From Plantibacter sp. PA-3-X8 (GTDB lineage Bacteria; Actinomycetota; Actinomycetes; Actinomycetales; Microbacteriaceae): a stretch of DNA of 64,000 nt. Shown piece after piece: positions 35,369 to 43,836 of this stretch (positions within the stretch are counted from its first letter, which is position 1; every line of letters starts with the position of its first letter). The stretch covers positions 806,001 through 870,000 of the forward strand of contig NZ_CP033107.1 of assembly GCF_003856975.1 (NCBI RefSeq), read 5' to 3'. The translations under genes and the position numbers were made by a program. The notes under the pieces are model-generated. The model saw only the letters and a program-made list of their open reading frames with translations, was not told the origin of the DNA and did not search any database.

Positions 35369-35454
35369 GCGCGATCGCTAGGACGCCTAGTCATCTCGCC
35401 CGGGTGCCTGTCAAGGGGCCCTGGTTCGCAGCATCCGTCCGGCAGGGTTGATCC

Positions 35455-35829
35455 ATGCGATGCATTACCTATGCCGGCGAGAACGTCGTGACGACCGACG
35501 AGGTCGCGCAGCTCCTGGTCGAACTGACGGCGGAACTGGCCAAGCGCGGCCGTGCCGAGGCCGTCACCATCCCGATCGTGGTCGAGTCCGACGGCGATGA
35601 GGACGGGCCGGCGTCCGCGCAGCTCGTCATCGGCCTCGGCAACGACGTCCTCTCGGTGCCCCACAGCTGGACCGACGAGGTCCCCGACTTCAGTGAGGGA
35701 CGAGACCGCCTGCAGGGCTACCTCGACGACATCCGCCCGTCAACGACGGCCTACGAGCCGCGCGACTCCATCGAGACCACGGACGTGCTCGAAGACCCTG
35801 ACCTCGACCTGCGCGACTTCACCCGCTGA
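35455..35829 (+). CDS. Hypothetical protein, Imm1-like size
   Basis: 124 residues, acidic and soluble. It starts MRCITYAGENVVTTDEVAQL and has a strand-rich middle (VTIPIVVESDGDEDGPASAQLVIGLG) followed by VLSVPHSW. The layout is reminiscent of Imm1-family immunity proteins of actinobacteria, but I cannot confirm that. No toxin gene is near. The ribosome binding site is weak (CAGGGTT). A strong terminator follows. Confidence 0.65.
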   Translation: MRCITYAGENVVTTDEVAQLLVELTAELAKRGRAEAVTIPIVVESDGDEDGPASAQLVIGLGNDVLSVPHSWTDEVPDFSEGRDRLQGYLDDIRPSTTAYEPRDSIETTDVLEDPDLDLRDFTR

Positions 35830-35846
35830 GTCGTCCCTGAACGACG

Positions 35847-35881
35847 ACGCCGGCGTCGACCCCTCGGGTCGACGCCGGCGT
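35847..35881. terminator. Strong bidirectional terminator
   Basis: ACGCCGGCGTCGACCC and GGGTCGACGCCGGCGT form a perfect 16-bp stem with loop CTC, followed by TCGTTCG. It lies between convergent genes ending at 35829 and 35896. Confidence 0.9.
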
Positions 35882-35895
35882 TCGTTCGGGTCCGC

Positions 35896-37245
35896 TCAGC
35901 GCGGGAGCGGCAGCTTGGCCGTCTCGCGGGCCCGCAGCACGACGATCAACGTGATGAGCGCCGCCGCCATCACGTAGAACGCGGGCGCGAACCGGTTGCC
36001 CGTCGAGGCGATCAGGAACGTCGCGAAGTAGGGTGTGATCCCACCGAACACGGCGACCGACAGGTTGTACGCGATCGCCATCGAGCCGTAACGGATACTG
36101 GTCGGGAACAGCTCGGCCATCGCAGCACTCGACGCACCGTCGTACGCCGCCATGAAGACGCCGAGGATCACCATCGCGACAGCAGCGGCGGCGAAGTTGC
36201 CCGCACTCATGAGCATGAGCGTCGGATACGTCAACACCAGGAACCCGACGCAACCGGCGATCATCACGGGCTTCCGTCCGATGCGGTCGCTCAGCAGGCC
36301 CATGAAGGGTACGAGGATCGCGATCGCGAGCAGCCCGAGCACCGTGACCCCGTAGCTGAGCGGCTGCGAGTAGCCGAGGTCGGTCTGCAGGTACGACGGC
36401 ATGAAGGTCTGCAGGATCCAGTGGCCGACCGCCTTGATCACGACGAAGCCGACGCAGAAGAGCAGCGCCTTCCACGAGGTCCGCAACGACGTGCGCAGCG
36501 GTGACTTCGAGACGGCCCCCTTCGCTTGGATCGCCTGGAACTCCGGGGTGTCCTCGAGCTTGTTCCGCAGGTAGAGGCCGGCGAGGCCGAGTGGCAGGGC
36601 GAGGAAGAAGAGGGCGCGCCAACCCCACTCGTTGAGGGCGTCCGTGCCGAGTGTGGAGGTGAAGAGGAGGACGAGACCTGCCCCGACCACGAAGGCCGCG
36701 AAGCCGAACACGTCGATGAAGCTCGTCACGAAGCCGCGTCGGTTGGACGGGGCGTACTCGGCGAGGAGCGTCGTGGCGCCGGAGCTCTCGCCGCCGGCGG
36801 CGAAGCCCTGCACGAGCCGCACGATGACGAGCAGGATCGGCGCCCAGAGGCCGATGAGGTCGAACGTCGGTAGCAGACCCATCACGACCGTCGCCCCGGA
36901 GGTCACGAGGATCACCGTCGCGAGGACCGTCTTGCGCCCGATGCGGTCGCCGAGCGAGCCCCAGAAGAGGCCACCGAGGGGGCGCATCACGAAGCCGGCG
37001 CCGAACACCGCGAACGCGGACAGGAGGGCCGCCTGCGTGTTGCCCTGCTGGAAGAAGTTGAGGCTGATGACCGTCGCGAGCGTGCCGTACAGACCGAAGT
37101 CGAACCATTCGACGAAGTGTCCGGCCCCCGCGGCCCAGATGACCTTCCGCATCCGGCGTGATCGCTCAGCGTCGTCGTAGGGGGTCTGCGCACTGTGCGC
37201 GGCGGCTTCGGCCAGGGCTGTGGCCTGGGTCCTGCTCTCGTCCAT
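35896..37245 (-). CDS. MFS transporter, metabolite:H+ symporter (MHS) family
   Basis: 449 residues, twelve hydrophobic segments. Hallmarks: AAGAGHFVEWFDFGLYGTLA at the start, GGLFWGSLGDRIGRKT in loop 2-3, RLVQGFAAGGESSGATT in helix 4, and LLSDRIGRKPVM in loop 8-9. Relatives carry proline/betaine, alpha-ketoglutarate, shikimate or uronates. Divergence from the FAD oxidoreductase gene across a shared control region suggests it imports that enzyme's substrate. GAGG lies just before the ATG. Confidence 0.92.
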   Translation of the reverse strand: MDESRTQATALAEAAAHSAQTPYDDAERSRRMRKVIWAAGAGHFVEWFDFGLYGTLATVISLNFFQQGNTQAALLSAFAVFGAGFVMRPLGGLFWGSLGDRIGRKTVLATVILVTSGATVVMGLLPTFDLIGLWAPILLVIVRLVQGFAAGGESSGATTLLAEYAPSNRRGFVTSFIDVFGFAAFVVGAGLVLLFTSTLGTDALNEWGWRALFFLALPLGLAGLYLRNKLEDTPEFQAIQAKGAVSKSPLRTSLRTSWKALLFCVGFVVIKAVGHWILQTFMPSYLQTDLGYSQPLSYGVTVLGLLAIAILVPFMGLLSDRIGRKPVMIAGCVGFLVLTYPTLMLMSAGNFAAAAVAMVILGVFMAAYDGASSAAMAELFPTSIRYGSMAIAYNLSVAVFGGITPYFATFLIASTGNRFAPAFYVMAAALITLIVVLRARETAKLPLPR

Positions 37246-37300
37246 CGGTCCTCACATCGTTGTCGGGGTGCTTCGAGGTTCACCTGCCGAAGAATCTTAC

Positions 37301-37332
37301 CCACTGAATGGGAAAGTCGTACCGCTGAATGG
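37301..37332. promoter_or_regulatory. Tandem 11-bp operator half-repeats, probable IclR sites
   Basis: CCACTGAATGG at 37301-37311 and CCGCTGAATGG at 37322-37332 are direct repeats spaced exactly 21 bp, two helical turns. Each is also partly palindromic. They sit between the divergent MHS transporter and FAD oxidoreductase genes. The IclR protein at 39810-40592 is the natural candidate; IclR proteins often bind as dimers of dimers. Confidence 0.65.
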
Positions 37333-37407
37333 TAGCGTGGCAACCGTCCGGTGGTCGACACGTGTCCGAAGGCTTCCAGGATCACGCATCACGAAGGAGT
37401 GTCTCCC

Positions 37408-39756
37408 ATGCAGCACCGCACCCAGTCCGCCGACGTCGTCGTCATCGGCGGTGGTCTCGCGGGGGTCTCGGCCGCCGTCGCGGCCGCCCGTCTCGGCTCC
37501 CGGGTCTCGCTCGTCACGAACCGGCCGGTGCTCGGTGGCAACTCGTCGAGCGAGGTGCGGGTGTGGGTCGTCGGAGCGACCGCGCACGGGCACCAGCGGT
37601 TCGCGCGGGAGACCGGCATCATGGGGGAGCTCTTCCTCGAGAACCAGTACCGCAACCCGGAGGGCAACCCGTTCTACTGGGACCAGACGGTCCTCGACCT
37701 CGTACGGGCCGAGCCGAACCTGCAGCTGCACCTCAACACCGACGTCCGCATCGTCACGATGGCGGAGGGCGCTGAGGGCGTGGTGTCGCCGACACCGAGG
37801 ATCGCGTCCGTCACCGGATGGACGATGGGCAGCGAGATCGAGACGGAGTTCGTCGCACCCGTCTTCATCGACTGCACCGGAGACGGGCTGGTGGGGCATC
37901 TCGCGGGCGCGACTTCCCGCATCGGGCGCGAGGGCCGCGCTGAGCTCGGCGAGCCGTGGGCGCCCGAGGTCGCGGACGACGAGCTCCTCGGCAGTTCGAT
38001 CTTCTTCTACACGAAGGACACGGGACGCCCCGAGCGGTTCGTCGCCCCCGACATCGCGCGCGACATCCGCGACACCCCGATCCTCACCAACCGGATCATC
38101 CGGACCGGCGACAACGGCTGCAACTACTGGTGGATCGAGTGGGGCGGCGAGCTCGACACCGTCGCCGAGAACGAGCAGATCCGCGACGAGCTGTGGAGCG
38201 TCGTCTTCGGGATCTGGGACTACATCAAGAACTCCGGCGAGTTCGACGCCGACACCCTGACGCTCGAGTGGGTCGGATCGATCCCGGGGAAGCGCGAGTA
38301 CCGGCGGCTGCTGGGTGACCACACCCTCACGCAGAACGACCTGCTCGACCAGGTCGACTTCGAGGACACGGTCGCCTTCGGTGGCTGGTCGATCGACCTG
38401 CACCCGGTTGAGGGCGTCTACGCCGAGACCGCCGGCGCGCAGCAGCGGTTCAGCAACGGCACCTACGGGATCCCCTTCCGCAGCCTGTACTCGCACGACG
38501 TCGACAACCTGCTGTTCGCCGGACGCAACATCTCCGCCTCCCACGTCGCGTTCGGGTCCACCCGCGTCATGGCGACCTGCGCGACGCAGGGTCAGGCGGT
38601 GGGGACGGCCGCGGCGCTCATCGCCCGCCATGGACTGACGCCGCGGGAGCTCGCCGGGCAGGCGCTCCCGCTCCTGCAGCGCACGCTCCTGCGCGAGGAC
38701 GCCCCGGTCATCGGCATCACCACGGACGACCCCGACGATCTGGCCGGGCGGGCGACGGTCTCCGCTTCGAGCGCGCTCGACACCATCTCCACGCTGGAGC
38801 ACCTCGGCTCCGGCGAGCGGTTCGCCCTCGACCGCGACGTCGCGATCCTCGTGCCCGTCGCCCCGACACTCGACCGGATAACCCTGCTCGTCGACGCCGC
38901 GAGCGACACCACCCTCCGGGTCGAACTGTGGAGCGCGGGCAAGCGGCAGAACGCCGTCCCCGTCGAGCACCTCCTCGACGGCACGGCCGACGTCACCGCC
39001 GGGGTGGGCGTGCCCGCCACCGTCCGCTTCGGATGGACGCCCGAGATCGAGCAGAACGCCGTGCTCGTCGTCCGCGCCAACCCGGACGTCAGCCTGCTCC
39101 TCACCGAGGGCCACCCTTACGGGCTCCTCATCCTGACGGCCAAGCACGCGACCGACGAGGTGTTCGACGACCACATCCCCGAGGAGCAGGACCAGGCGAT
39201 CCTCGACTGGAACGCTCGGAAGCTCCGCGGCCGGAGCGTCGCGCTGACCGTCGGCGGGGAGACCACGGCGTACCGGCCTGAGCGGATCGTCGACGGGTAC
39301 CAGCGCCCCTACGGCGGACCGCACCTGTGGTCCTCGGCGCGGCTCCAGGACAACCGCGACCTGATCACCGAGCCCGAGGTCCTCACCCTGCACTGGGATG
39401 AGCCGGTCGATGTCGCGTCCGTCCGGATCGTGTTCAACGACGACGTCGACGTGGACCTCATCAACCTGCACCACCACCGCACGGACTTCGAGGCGGTGCC
39501 GGAGCTCGTCGCCGCGTACCGCCTCGAGGCACGACCGGCGGGTGCTCCTGAGGGGACGTGGACGGTGTTGGTCGAGGTCGAGGGGAACCGGCACCGGCAT
39601 CGGATCCACGACGTCGAACCCGTGCGGGTCGACGCCCTCCGTGTCGTCGTCACGGCCACGAACGGGTCGCCCTACGTGAGCGTCGCGAGTGTGAAGCTCT
39701 TCGAGCAGCCGAGCGGGCGCACCACCCGGCCGCGCCGAGCCCGACCGCTACGCTGA
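37408..39756 (+). CDS. FAD-dependent oxidoreductase with C-terminal carbohydrate-module-like domain
   Basis: 782 residues from ATG 37408, with AAGGAG eight bases upstream. The N-terminal FAD-binding fold begins DVVVIGGGLAGVSAAVAAAR, followed by the RPVLGGNSSSEVRVW motif of the FAD_oxidored (PF12831-type) group often found in polysaccharide loci. FAGRNISASHVAFGSTRVMATC closes the FAD site near residue 390. From about residue 440 to the end are strand-rich domains, the last (VDVASVRIVFNDDVD...ALRVVVTATNGS) resembling an F5/8-type-C module. No signal peptide. Relatives have no well-established reaction; sugar or uronate oxidation is a reasonable guess. Confidence 0.83.
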   Translation: MQHRTQSADVVVIGGGLAGVSAAVAAARLGSRVSLVTNRPVLGGNSSSEVRVWVVGATAHGHQRFARETGIMGELFLENQYRNPEGNPFYWDQTVLDLVRAEPNLQLHLNTDVRIVTMAEGAEGVVSPTPRIASVTGWTMGSEIETEFVAPVFIDCTGDGLVGHLAGATSRIGREGRAELGEPWAPEVADDELLGSSIFFYTKDTGRPERFVAPDIARDIRDTPILTNRIIRTGDNGCNYWWIEWGGELDTVAENEQIRDELWSVVFGIWDYIKNSGEFDADTLTLEWVGSIPGKREYRRLLGDHTLTQNDLLDQVDFEDTVAFGGWSIDLHPVEGVYAETAGAQQRFSNGTYGIPFRSLYSHDVDNLLFAGRNISASHVAFGSTRVMATCATQGQAVGTAAALIARHGLTPRELAGQALPLLQRTLLREDAPVIGITTDDPDDLAGRATVSASSALDTISTLEHLGSGERFALDRDVAILVPVAPTLDRITLLVDAASDTTLRVELWSAGKRQNAVPVEHLLDGTADVTAGVGVPATVRFGWTPEIEQNAVLVVRANPDVSLLLTEGHPYGLLILTAKHATDEVFDDHIPEEQDQAILDWNARKLRGRSVALTVGGETTAYRPERIVDGYQRPYGGPHLWSSARLQDNRDLITEPEVLTLHWDEPVDVASVRIVFNDDVDVDLINLHHHRTDFEAVPELVAAYRLEARPAGAPEGTWTVLVEVEGNRHRHRIHDVEPVRVDALRVVVTATNGSPYVSVASVKLFEQPSGRTTRPRRARPLR

Positions 39757-39809
39757 ACACGGCCTCCGAGGCCGGACATCCGAACCGACACCGACACCGT
39801 GGAGGACCC

Positions 39810-40592
39810 GTGGCAGGTGAGATCCAGCAGGGCATCGGCCGTGCAGCATCCGTGCTCGCCGTTCTCGGCGCATCGACCACCGGACCGTTGCGGGCCTCCG
39901 ACATCGCCCGTGCGACCGGTCTCGGCACCTCGACGACCGCACGCCTCCTCGGCACGCTCGAGGAGCTCGGCTATGTGACGAAGGCGCCCGACAGTCCGTC
40001 CTACGCCATCGGCGCGACCATCCTGGCGCTGGCGAGCGAGGGGCTCAACCAGAACCCGGTGCACCGGGAGTCGCGTGCTCCCGCTCAGGAACTCGCACAG
40101 CGGATCGGCCTCAGCGTGAACGTCGGCGTGCTCGACGGCTCGAGCCTCATCTACCTCTGCCACTTCGAGGGAGCCCTCGCCCCGAAGTCGCACTCGATGA
40201 TCGGGTTGCGCCAGCCGTTGCACGCTTCCGCGCTCGGCAAGTGTCTGCTCCTCGACCTCGACGCCGACGGCCTCCGTGCGCTGCTGGGAGATGAGCCGCT
40301 CCCGCGCTACACGGCCAACACCGTCACGGAGCACGCGGCTCTTGCCGCCGAGCTCGCGACGGCGCGGGAACGCGGCGTCTGCATGGAGGACCAGGAGCTC
40401 GCGTTGGGTCGTCTCGGGATCGCGGCGCCGATCCGCGACGCGAACGCCAGAGTCGTGGCGGCGATCTCCATCTCGGGTCGGCTGAGCCTGATGCGAGAGC
40501 GCAACCTCGACGTCCTCACCGAGGACCTCATCGAGGTGGCCGACCGCATCAGCGTCGGTCTCGGCCTCATCTCCGCGATCCCCTCCTCCTGA
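39810..40592 (+). CDS. IclR-family transcriptional regulator
   Basis: 260 residues from a GTG with GGAGG upstream. Winged helix-turn-helix at residues 7-65 (GIGRAASVLAVLGAS, RASDIARATGLGTSTTARLL), then the IclR ligand domain (SVNVGVLDGSSLIYLCHFEG, QPLHASALGKCLLLDL, CMEDQELALGRLGIAAPI). It follows the FAD oxidoreductase by 53 bases and precedes the esterase, so it is embedded in the unit it likely controls. It probably binds the tandem repeats at 37301-37332 and responds to an aromatic or sugar acid. Confidence 0.93.
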   Translation: MAGEIQQGIGRAASVLAVLGASTTGPLRASDIARATGLGTSTTARLLGTLEELGYVTKAPDSPSYAIGATILALASEGLNQNPVHRESRAPAQELAQRIGLSVNVGVLDGSSLIYLCHFEGALAPKSHSMIGLRQPLHASALGKCLLLDLDADGLRALLGDEPLPRYTANTVTEHAALAAELATARERGVCMEDQELALGRLGIAAPIRDANARVVAAISISGRLSLMRERNLDVLTEDLIEVADRISVGLGLISAIPSS

Positions 40593-40636
40593 CCTCTTCC
40601 CCACCCGTATCCGATCTCACGAACCGAAGGTGACCC

Positions 40637-41605
40637 GTGGCGCAATTCGACCTGCCCCTCGCCCAGCTCCAGCAGTACCTGCCCGACCGCGAGGAGGCGC
40701 CGGACTTCGACGCGTTCTGGACGGACACCCTCGCCGAAGCCCACGCCCTCGCGCAGCCGACGGTGCGTGAACGATCCAACCCTGAGCTGACGGGTCTCGT
40801 CGTCGAGGACGTCACGTTCTCCGGGTTCGGTGGCGACCCGATCAAGGGGTGGTTCATCCGACCGGCCGGCGCGACCGAGCCGCTCCCGTGCATCGTGCAC
40901 TACATCGGCTACAGCGGCGGTCGTGGGCTCGCCCACCAGTGGACGATGCACCCGTCCGCGGGCTACGCGGTGTTCGTCATGGACACGCGCGGCCAGGGGA
41001 GCGCGAACCTGCCGGGCGCGACGGCCGACCCGTTCGGGAGCGGTCCGCAGGTCGCCGGGAAGATGAGCGCCGGGCTCGGCAGCCCCGAGACCTACTACTA
41101 CCGTCGGGTCTTCACGGATGCGGCACTCGCCGTCGACGTGGTGCGCAGCTTCCCGGAGGTCGACCCCGCCCGGGTCGTCGTCGCCGGTGGCAGCCAGGGT
41201 GGCGGCATCGCGCTCGCCGCGGCCGGACTCTGCGAGGGACTCGCGGCGGCGCTCGTCGACGTCCCGTTCCTGTCGCACTTCCGTCGTGCCCTGCAGATCA
41301 CCGACGCGAGCCCCTTCGCGGAGCTGAAGACGTACCTCATCAGCCGACGCGGCCACGAGGAGGAGGTGTTCCGGACGCTCTCGTACTTCGACGCGACGAA
41401 CTTCGCCGCCCGCGCGACCGCCCCCGCGCTGTTCTCCGTCGCGCTCTGCGACGCGGTGTGTCCGCCCTCGACGGTGTACGCGGCGTTCAACCACTACGCG
41501 GGCACGCAGAAGGACATCGCCGTCTATCCGTACAACGGGCACGAGGGTGGCGGGCCGGTGCAGCAGCAGGCTCAGCTGAGCTTCCTCGCGGACCTCCTCG
41601 CCTGA
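40637..41605 (+). CDS. Acetyl xylan esterase / cephalosporin-C deacetylase (CE7, AXE1 family)
   Basis: 322 residues, the usual CE7 length. N-terminus FDLPLAQLQQYLPDREEAPDFDAFW matches the family; the oxyanion region is YIGYSGGRG; the RGQGSANLPG motif is present; the catalytic triad is S186 in GGSQGGG, D272 in ALCDAVCPPST and H302 in YNGHEGG. These cytoplasmic hexameric enzymes deacetylate small acetylated sugars after uptake. Presence here suggests the locus handles an acetylated oligosaccharide. Start is a GTG; AAGGTG lies nearby upstream. Confidence 0.94.
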   Translation: MAQFDLPLAQLQQYLPDREEAPDFDAFWTDTLAEAHALAQPTVRERSNPELTGLVVEDVTFSGFGGDPIKGWFIRPAGATEPLPCIVHYIGYSGGRGLAHQWTMHPSAGYAVFVMDTRGQGSANLPGATADPFGSGPQVAGKMSAGLGSPETYYYRRVFTDAALAVDVVRSFPEVDPARVVVAGGSQGGGIALAAAGLCEGLAAALVDVPFLSHFRRALQITDASPFAELKTYLISRRGHEEEVFRTLSYFDATNFAARATAPALFSVALCDAVCPPSTVYAAFNHYAGTQKDIAVYPYNGHEGGGPVQQQAQLSFLADLLA

Positions 41606-41610
41606 CGCGT

Positions 41611-41664
41611 CGTTCGCCCATCTTCGGGCGAGCAGGCTCCCGTTCGCCCGAACGTGGGCGAACG
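41611..41664. repeat. Intergenic two-arm inverted repeat, copy C
   Basis: Arms 41611-41631 and 41644-41664 pair over 21 bases with two mismatches and a 12-base spacer. CGTTCGCCCATCTTCGGGCGA is nearly the same as part of copy B. It begins six bases after the esterase stop, so it may act as its terminator. Confidence 0.82.
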
Positions 41665-41683
41665 GGCGTGGGACGATGTGCAC

Positions 41684-42415
41684 GTGACTGAGACCGGCGG
41701 CACCGACCCGACCCTGACGACCACCCGGCGTCGGACGCGTGCCGGCATGATCGCGGCGATGGCGCTCGTGCTGTCGTTCGCGGCCGGGGCGACCGACGCC
41801 TTCGCGTTCCTGCAGCTCGGCGGCGTCTTCACCGCGAACATGACCGGCAACTTCGTGCTGGCCGGACTCACGAGCCGGCCCGACTTCGGCGAGGTGCTGC
41901 TCGGGGCGACCGTCGCCGTGCTGCTGTTCTCCGTCGGGACGTTCCTCGCCTTCCGCTTCACGAGGCTCGTCGCCACCGCTGACAGACCGACCCCGGAGGC
42001 GCCGCAGCACCGGCTCGTCCTCGTGCTCGGCGGTGCGGTGATCGCGCAGGCGTGCGTCCTCATCGGATGGATCGTGTCTCCCGAGACGCGCACGACGCCC
42101 GTGATCTGTGTCCTCATCGCGCTCTCCACGCTCGCGATGGCGGGGCAGACGGTCGTCGCCCGTCGCATCGAACGCTCAGGCGTGACCACCACCTTCGTGA
42201 CCGGCACCCTCACGAGTCTCATGCAGAGCCTCGCCGACGGCGTCCACGACCACCACCTCATCCGGATCGGCGCGATCGTGCTGCTCGTGGTGGGCGCCCT
42301 CTGCGGCGCGCTCCTCACCGGCGTGGACCCGGTGTTCGGTGCGGCGCTGCCCCTCCTCCCGTCGATCGTCGGGCTGGTCCTCCTCCGGCTCGCGCCGACA
42401 GCCTCCAGCGACTGA
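41684..42415 (+). CDS. DUF1275 (YoaK-like) membrane protein
   Basis: 243 residues with about six hydrophobic segments. Family marks are SFAAGATDAFAFLQLGGVFTANMTGN in the first helix pair and VTTTFVTGTLTSLMQSLADG in the second half, a near-repeat typical of DUF1275. Function is not known; membership in transporters has been suggested. I use GTG 41684; the frame opens 30 bases earlier within the upstream repeat. Confidence 0.88.
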   Translation: MTETGGTDPTLTTTRRRTRAGMIAAMALVLSFAAGATDAFAFLQLGGVFTANMTGNFVLAGLTSRPDFGEVLLGATVAVLLFSVGTFLAFRFTRLVATADRPTPEAPQHRLVLVLGGAVIAQACVLIGWIVSPETRTTPVICVLIALSTLAMAGQTVVARRIERSGVTTTFVTGTLTSLMQSLADGVHDHHLIRIGAIVLLVVGALCGALLTGVDPVFGAALPLLPSIVGLVLLRLAPTASSD

Positions 42416-42440
42416 CGACGAGCATCGGCACCGATCGGTG

Positions 42441-42842
42441 TCAGGCTACGGCGGCGGTCGCCTCGATCTCGACGAGCTGGTCGTCGTAGCCGAGCACGGT
42501 GACCCCGAGGAGCGTCGACGGCACGTCGTGATCGCCGAAGGCGGCGCGTACGACCTCCCATGCGGTGACGAGGTCGGACTGCTTCGTCGACGCGACGAGC
42601 ACCCGGGTACTGGCCACGTCGCCGAGCGTCGCACCGGCGGCCTCGAGGGCGATGACGAGGTTCTCGACGCACTTCTCCGCCTGGCCGGCGACGTCCCCGA
42701 CGGCAGCGGTCGAGCCGTCGACGTTGAGCGGGCAGGATCCGGCCAGGAACAACAGCCGGGCGCTCGCCGGAACGGATGACGCGTAGGCGTACTCCGCGGC
42801 GTCGGAGAGCTCGTCGGATCGGATCAGCGTGACGACGGACAT
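42441..42842 (-). CDS. RidA (YjgF/YER057c/UK114) family protein
   Basis: 133 residues from an ATG with AAGGAA upstream. The fold markers are RLLFLAGSCPLNVDGS, VGDVAGQAEKCVENLVIALEAAGA, the conserved arginine in VASTRVLVAS, and LVEIEATA near the end. RidA proteins hydrolyse reactive enamine/imine intermediates. Variation around the active site makes a RidA-like side branch possible. Monocistronic as far as can be seen. Confidence 0.88.
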   Translation of the reverse strand: MSVVTLIRSDELSDAAEYAYASSVPASARLLFLAGSCPLNVDGSTAAVGDVAGQAEKCVENLVIALEAAGATLGDVASTRVLVASTKQSDLVTAWEVVRAAFGDHDVPSTLLGVTVLGYDDQLVEIEATAAVA

Positions 42843-42946
42843 GGTTCCTTCTCGTGGTGCGGGCGCGATCGTACGACCGCTCTCGATCCATCGTGCCCGA
42901 CATCGTCGGACGGCGTCGGCGAGGACACCTCGGCGTCTGATCGCCG

Positions 42947-43759
42947 TCAGTGGGTGAGCTGCGCCCGGATGAGGATGGGGAAGTGGTCGCTCGCCTCCGA
43001 GGTGGGGTCCTGCTCGTCGACGAGGGCTTCGATCGGTTCCAGTCGGGTGTGCGGAGCGACGCTGCCTGAGCGACCGAGCACCCAGTCGATGCGTGCGTTC
43101 CCGGGACGCTGGGGACCGTAGCCCTGGAACGTGCCGATACCGTCGCTCTCGACCGGCGAGAGGTCGACGAACCCGGCGTCCGCCAGGGAGTCGTGCGCCG
43201 CCGATCCGCGTTCGGTGTTGAAGTCGCCGGTGAGGAGGACGGGGACGTCGACGCCGGAGAATCGGTCGGCGATCAGCTTCGCGCTGCGCGTGCGGACGTC
43301 GTCGCTGTGCGGTGAGCTCTCGTGGTCGAGGTGGGTGTTGGCGAAGACGAGCTCGTCGCCGGTGCGACGCTCGCGGAGCCTGACCCAGGTGACGAACCGT
43401 GCGTGCAGCGACGGCCAGGTGTTCGAGCCCGGTTCGTCGGGGGTGTCCGACAGCCAGAATTCGCCGGCGTCGAGCTGTTCGAACCGCGAGCGGCGGAAGC
43501 ACACCGGCCCGTACTCGCCGGCCGAACCGCCGTCACGGCCCTGCCCGAACCAGTCGTACTCGGCGAGGCCCGGGAGCAGGTCGTGCAGCTGGTGCTCGCG
43601 GACCTCCTGCAGCCCGAGTAGGTCTGGGGCGTTGCGGGCGATGACCTGTGAGACGAGCGGTGCACGGTCCACCCACTCGTGACCGGGCTGGGCGACGGCG
43701 GTGCGGATGTTGTAGCTCATGACGGTCAGGACGTTCTGGGTCAGGATGGATTCGCTCAC
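42947..43759 (-). CDS. Endonuclease/exonuclease/phosphatase-family hydrolase
   Basis: 270 residues from a GTG. It has the full EEP motif set: MSYNIR, LGLQEVREHQ, FANTHLDHESS, TGDFNTERGS, RIDWVLGR and SDHFPILIR. No signal peptide or membrane anchor is visible, so it acts in the cytoplasm or is released. Proteins of this sort hydrolyse phosphodiester or phosphomonoester bonds in nucleic acids, sphingolipids or inositol phosphates; the substrate cannot be told. Confidence 0.9.
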   Translation of the reverse strand: MSESILTQNVLTVMSYNIRTAVAQPGHEWVDRAPLVSQVIARNAPDLLGLQEVREHQLHDLLPGLAEYDWFGQGRDGGSAGEYGPVCFRRSRFEQLDAGEFWLSDTPDEPGSNTWPSLHARFVTWVRLRERRTGDELVFANTHLDHESSPHSDDVRTRSAKLIADRFSGVDVPVLLTGDFNTERGSAAHDSLADAGFVDLSPVESDGIGTFQGYGPQRPGNARIDWVLGRSGSVAPHTRLEPIEALVDEQDPTSEASDHFPILIRAQLTH

Positions 43760-43836
43760 CCGGCCAGCGTAGGGGAGCCGGGTGACGGGGAGCTGTCCCC
43801 ATGTCGCTGGGCGGCCCGGCTGCCTAGACTCGCCCC

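Noticed and set aside
37297-39609. A 770-residue minus-strand frame opposite the FAD oxidoreductase gene
   Set aside because: Composition typical of a mirror frame, no start signal, and it would run through the divergent control region.
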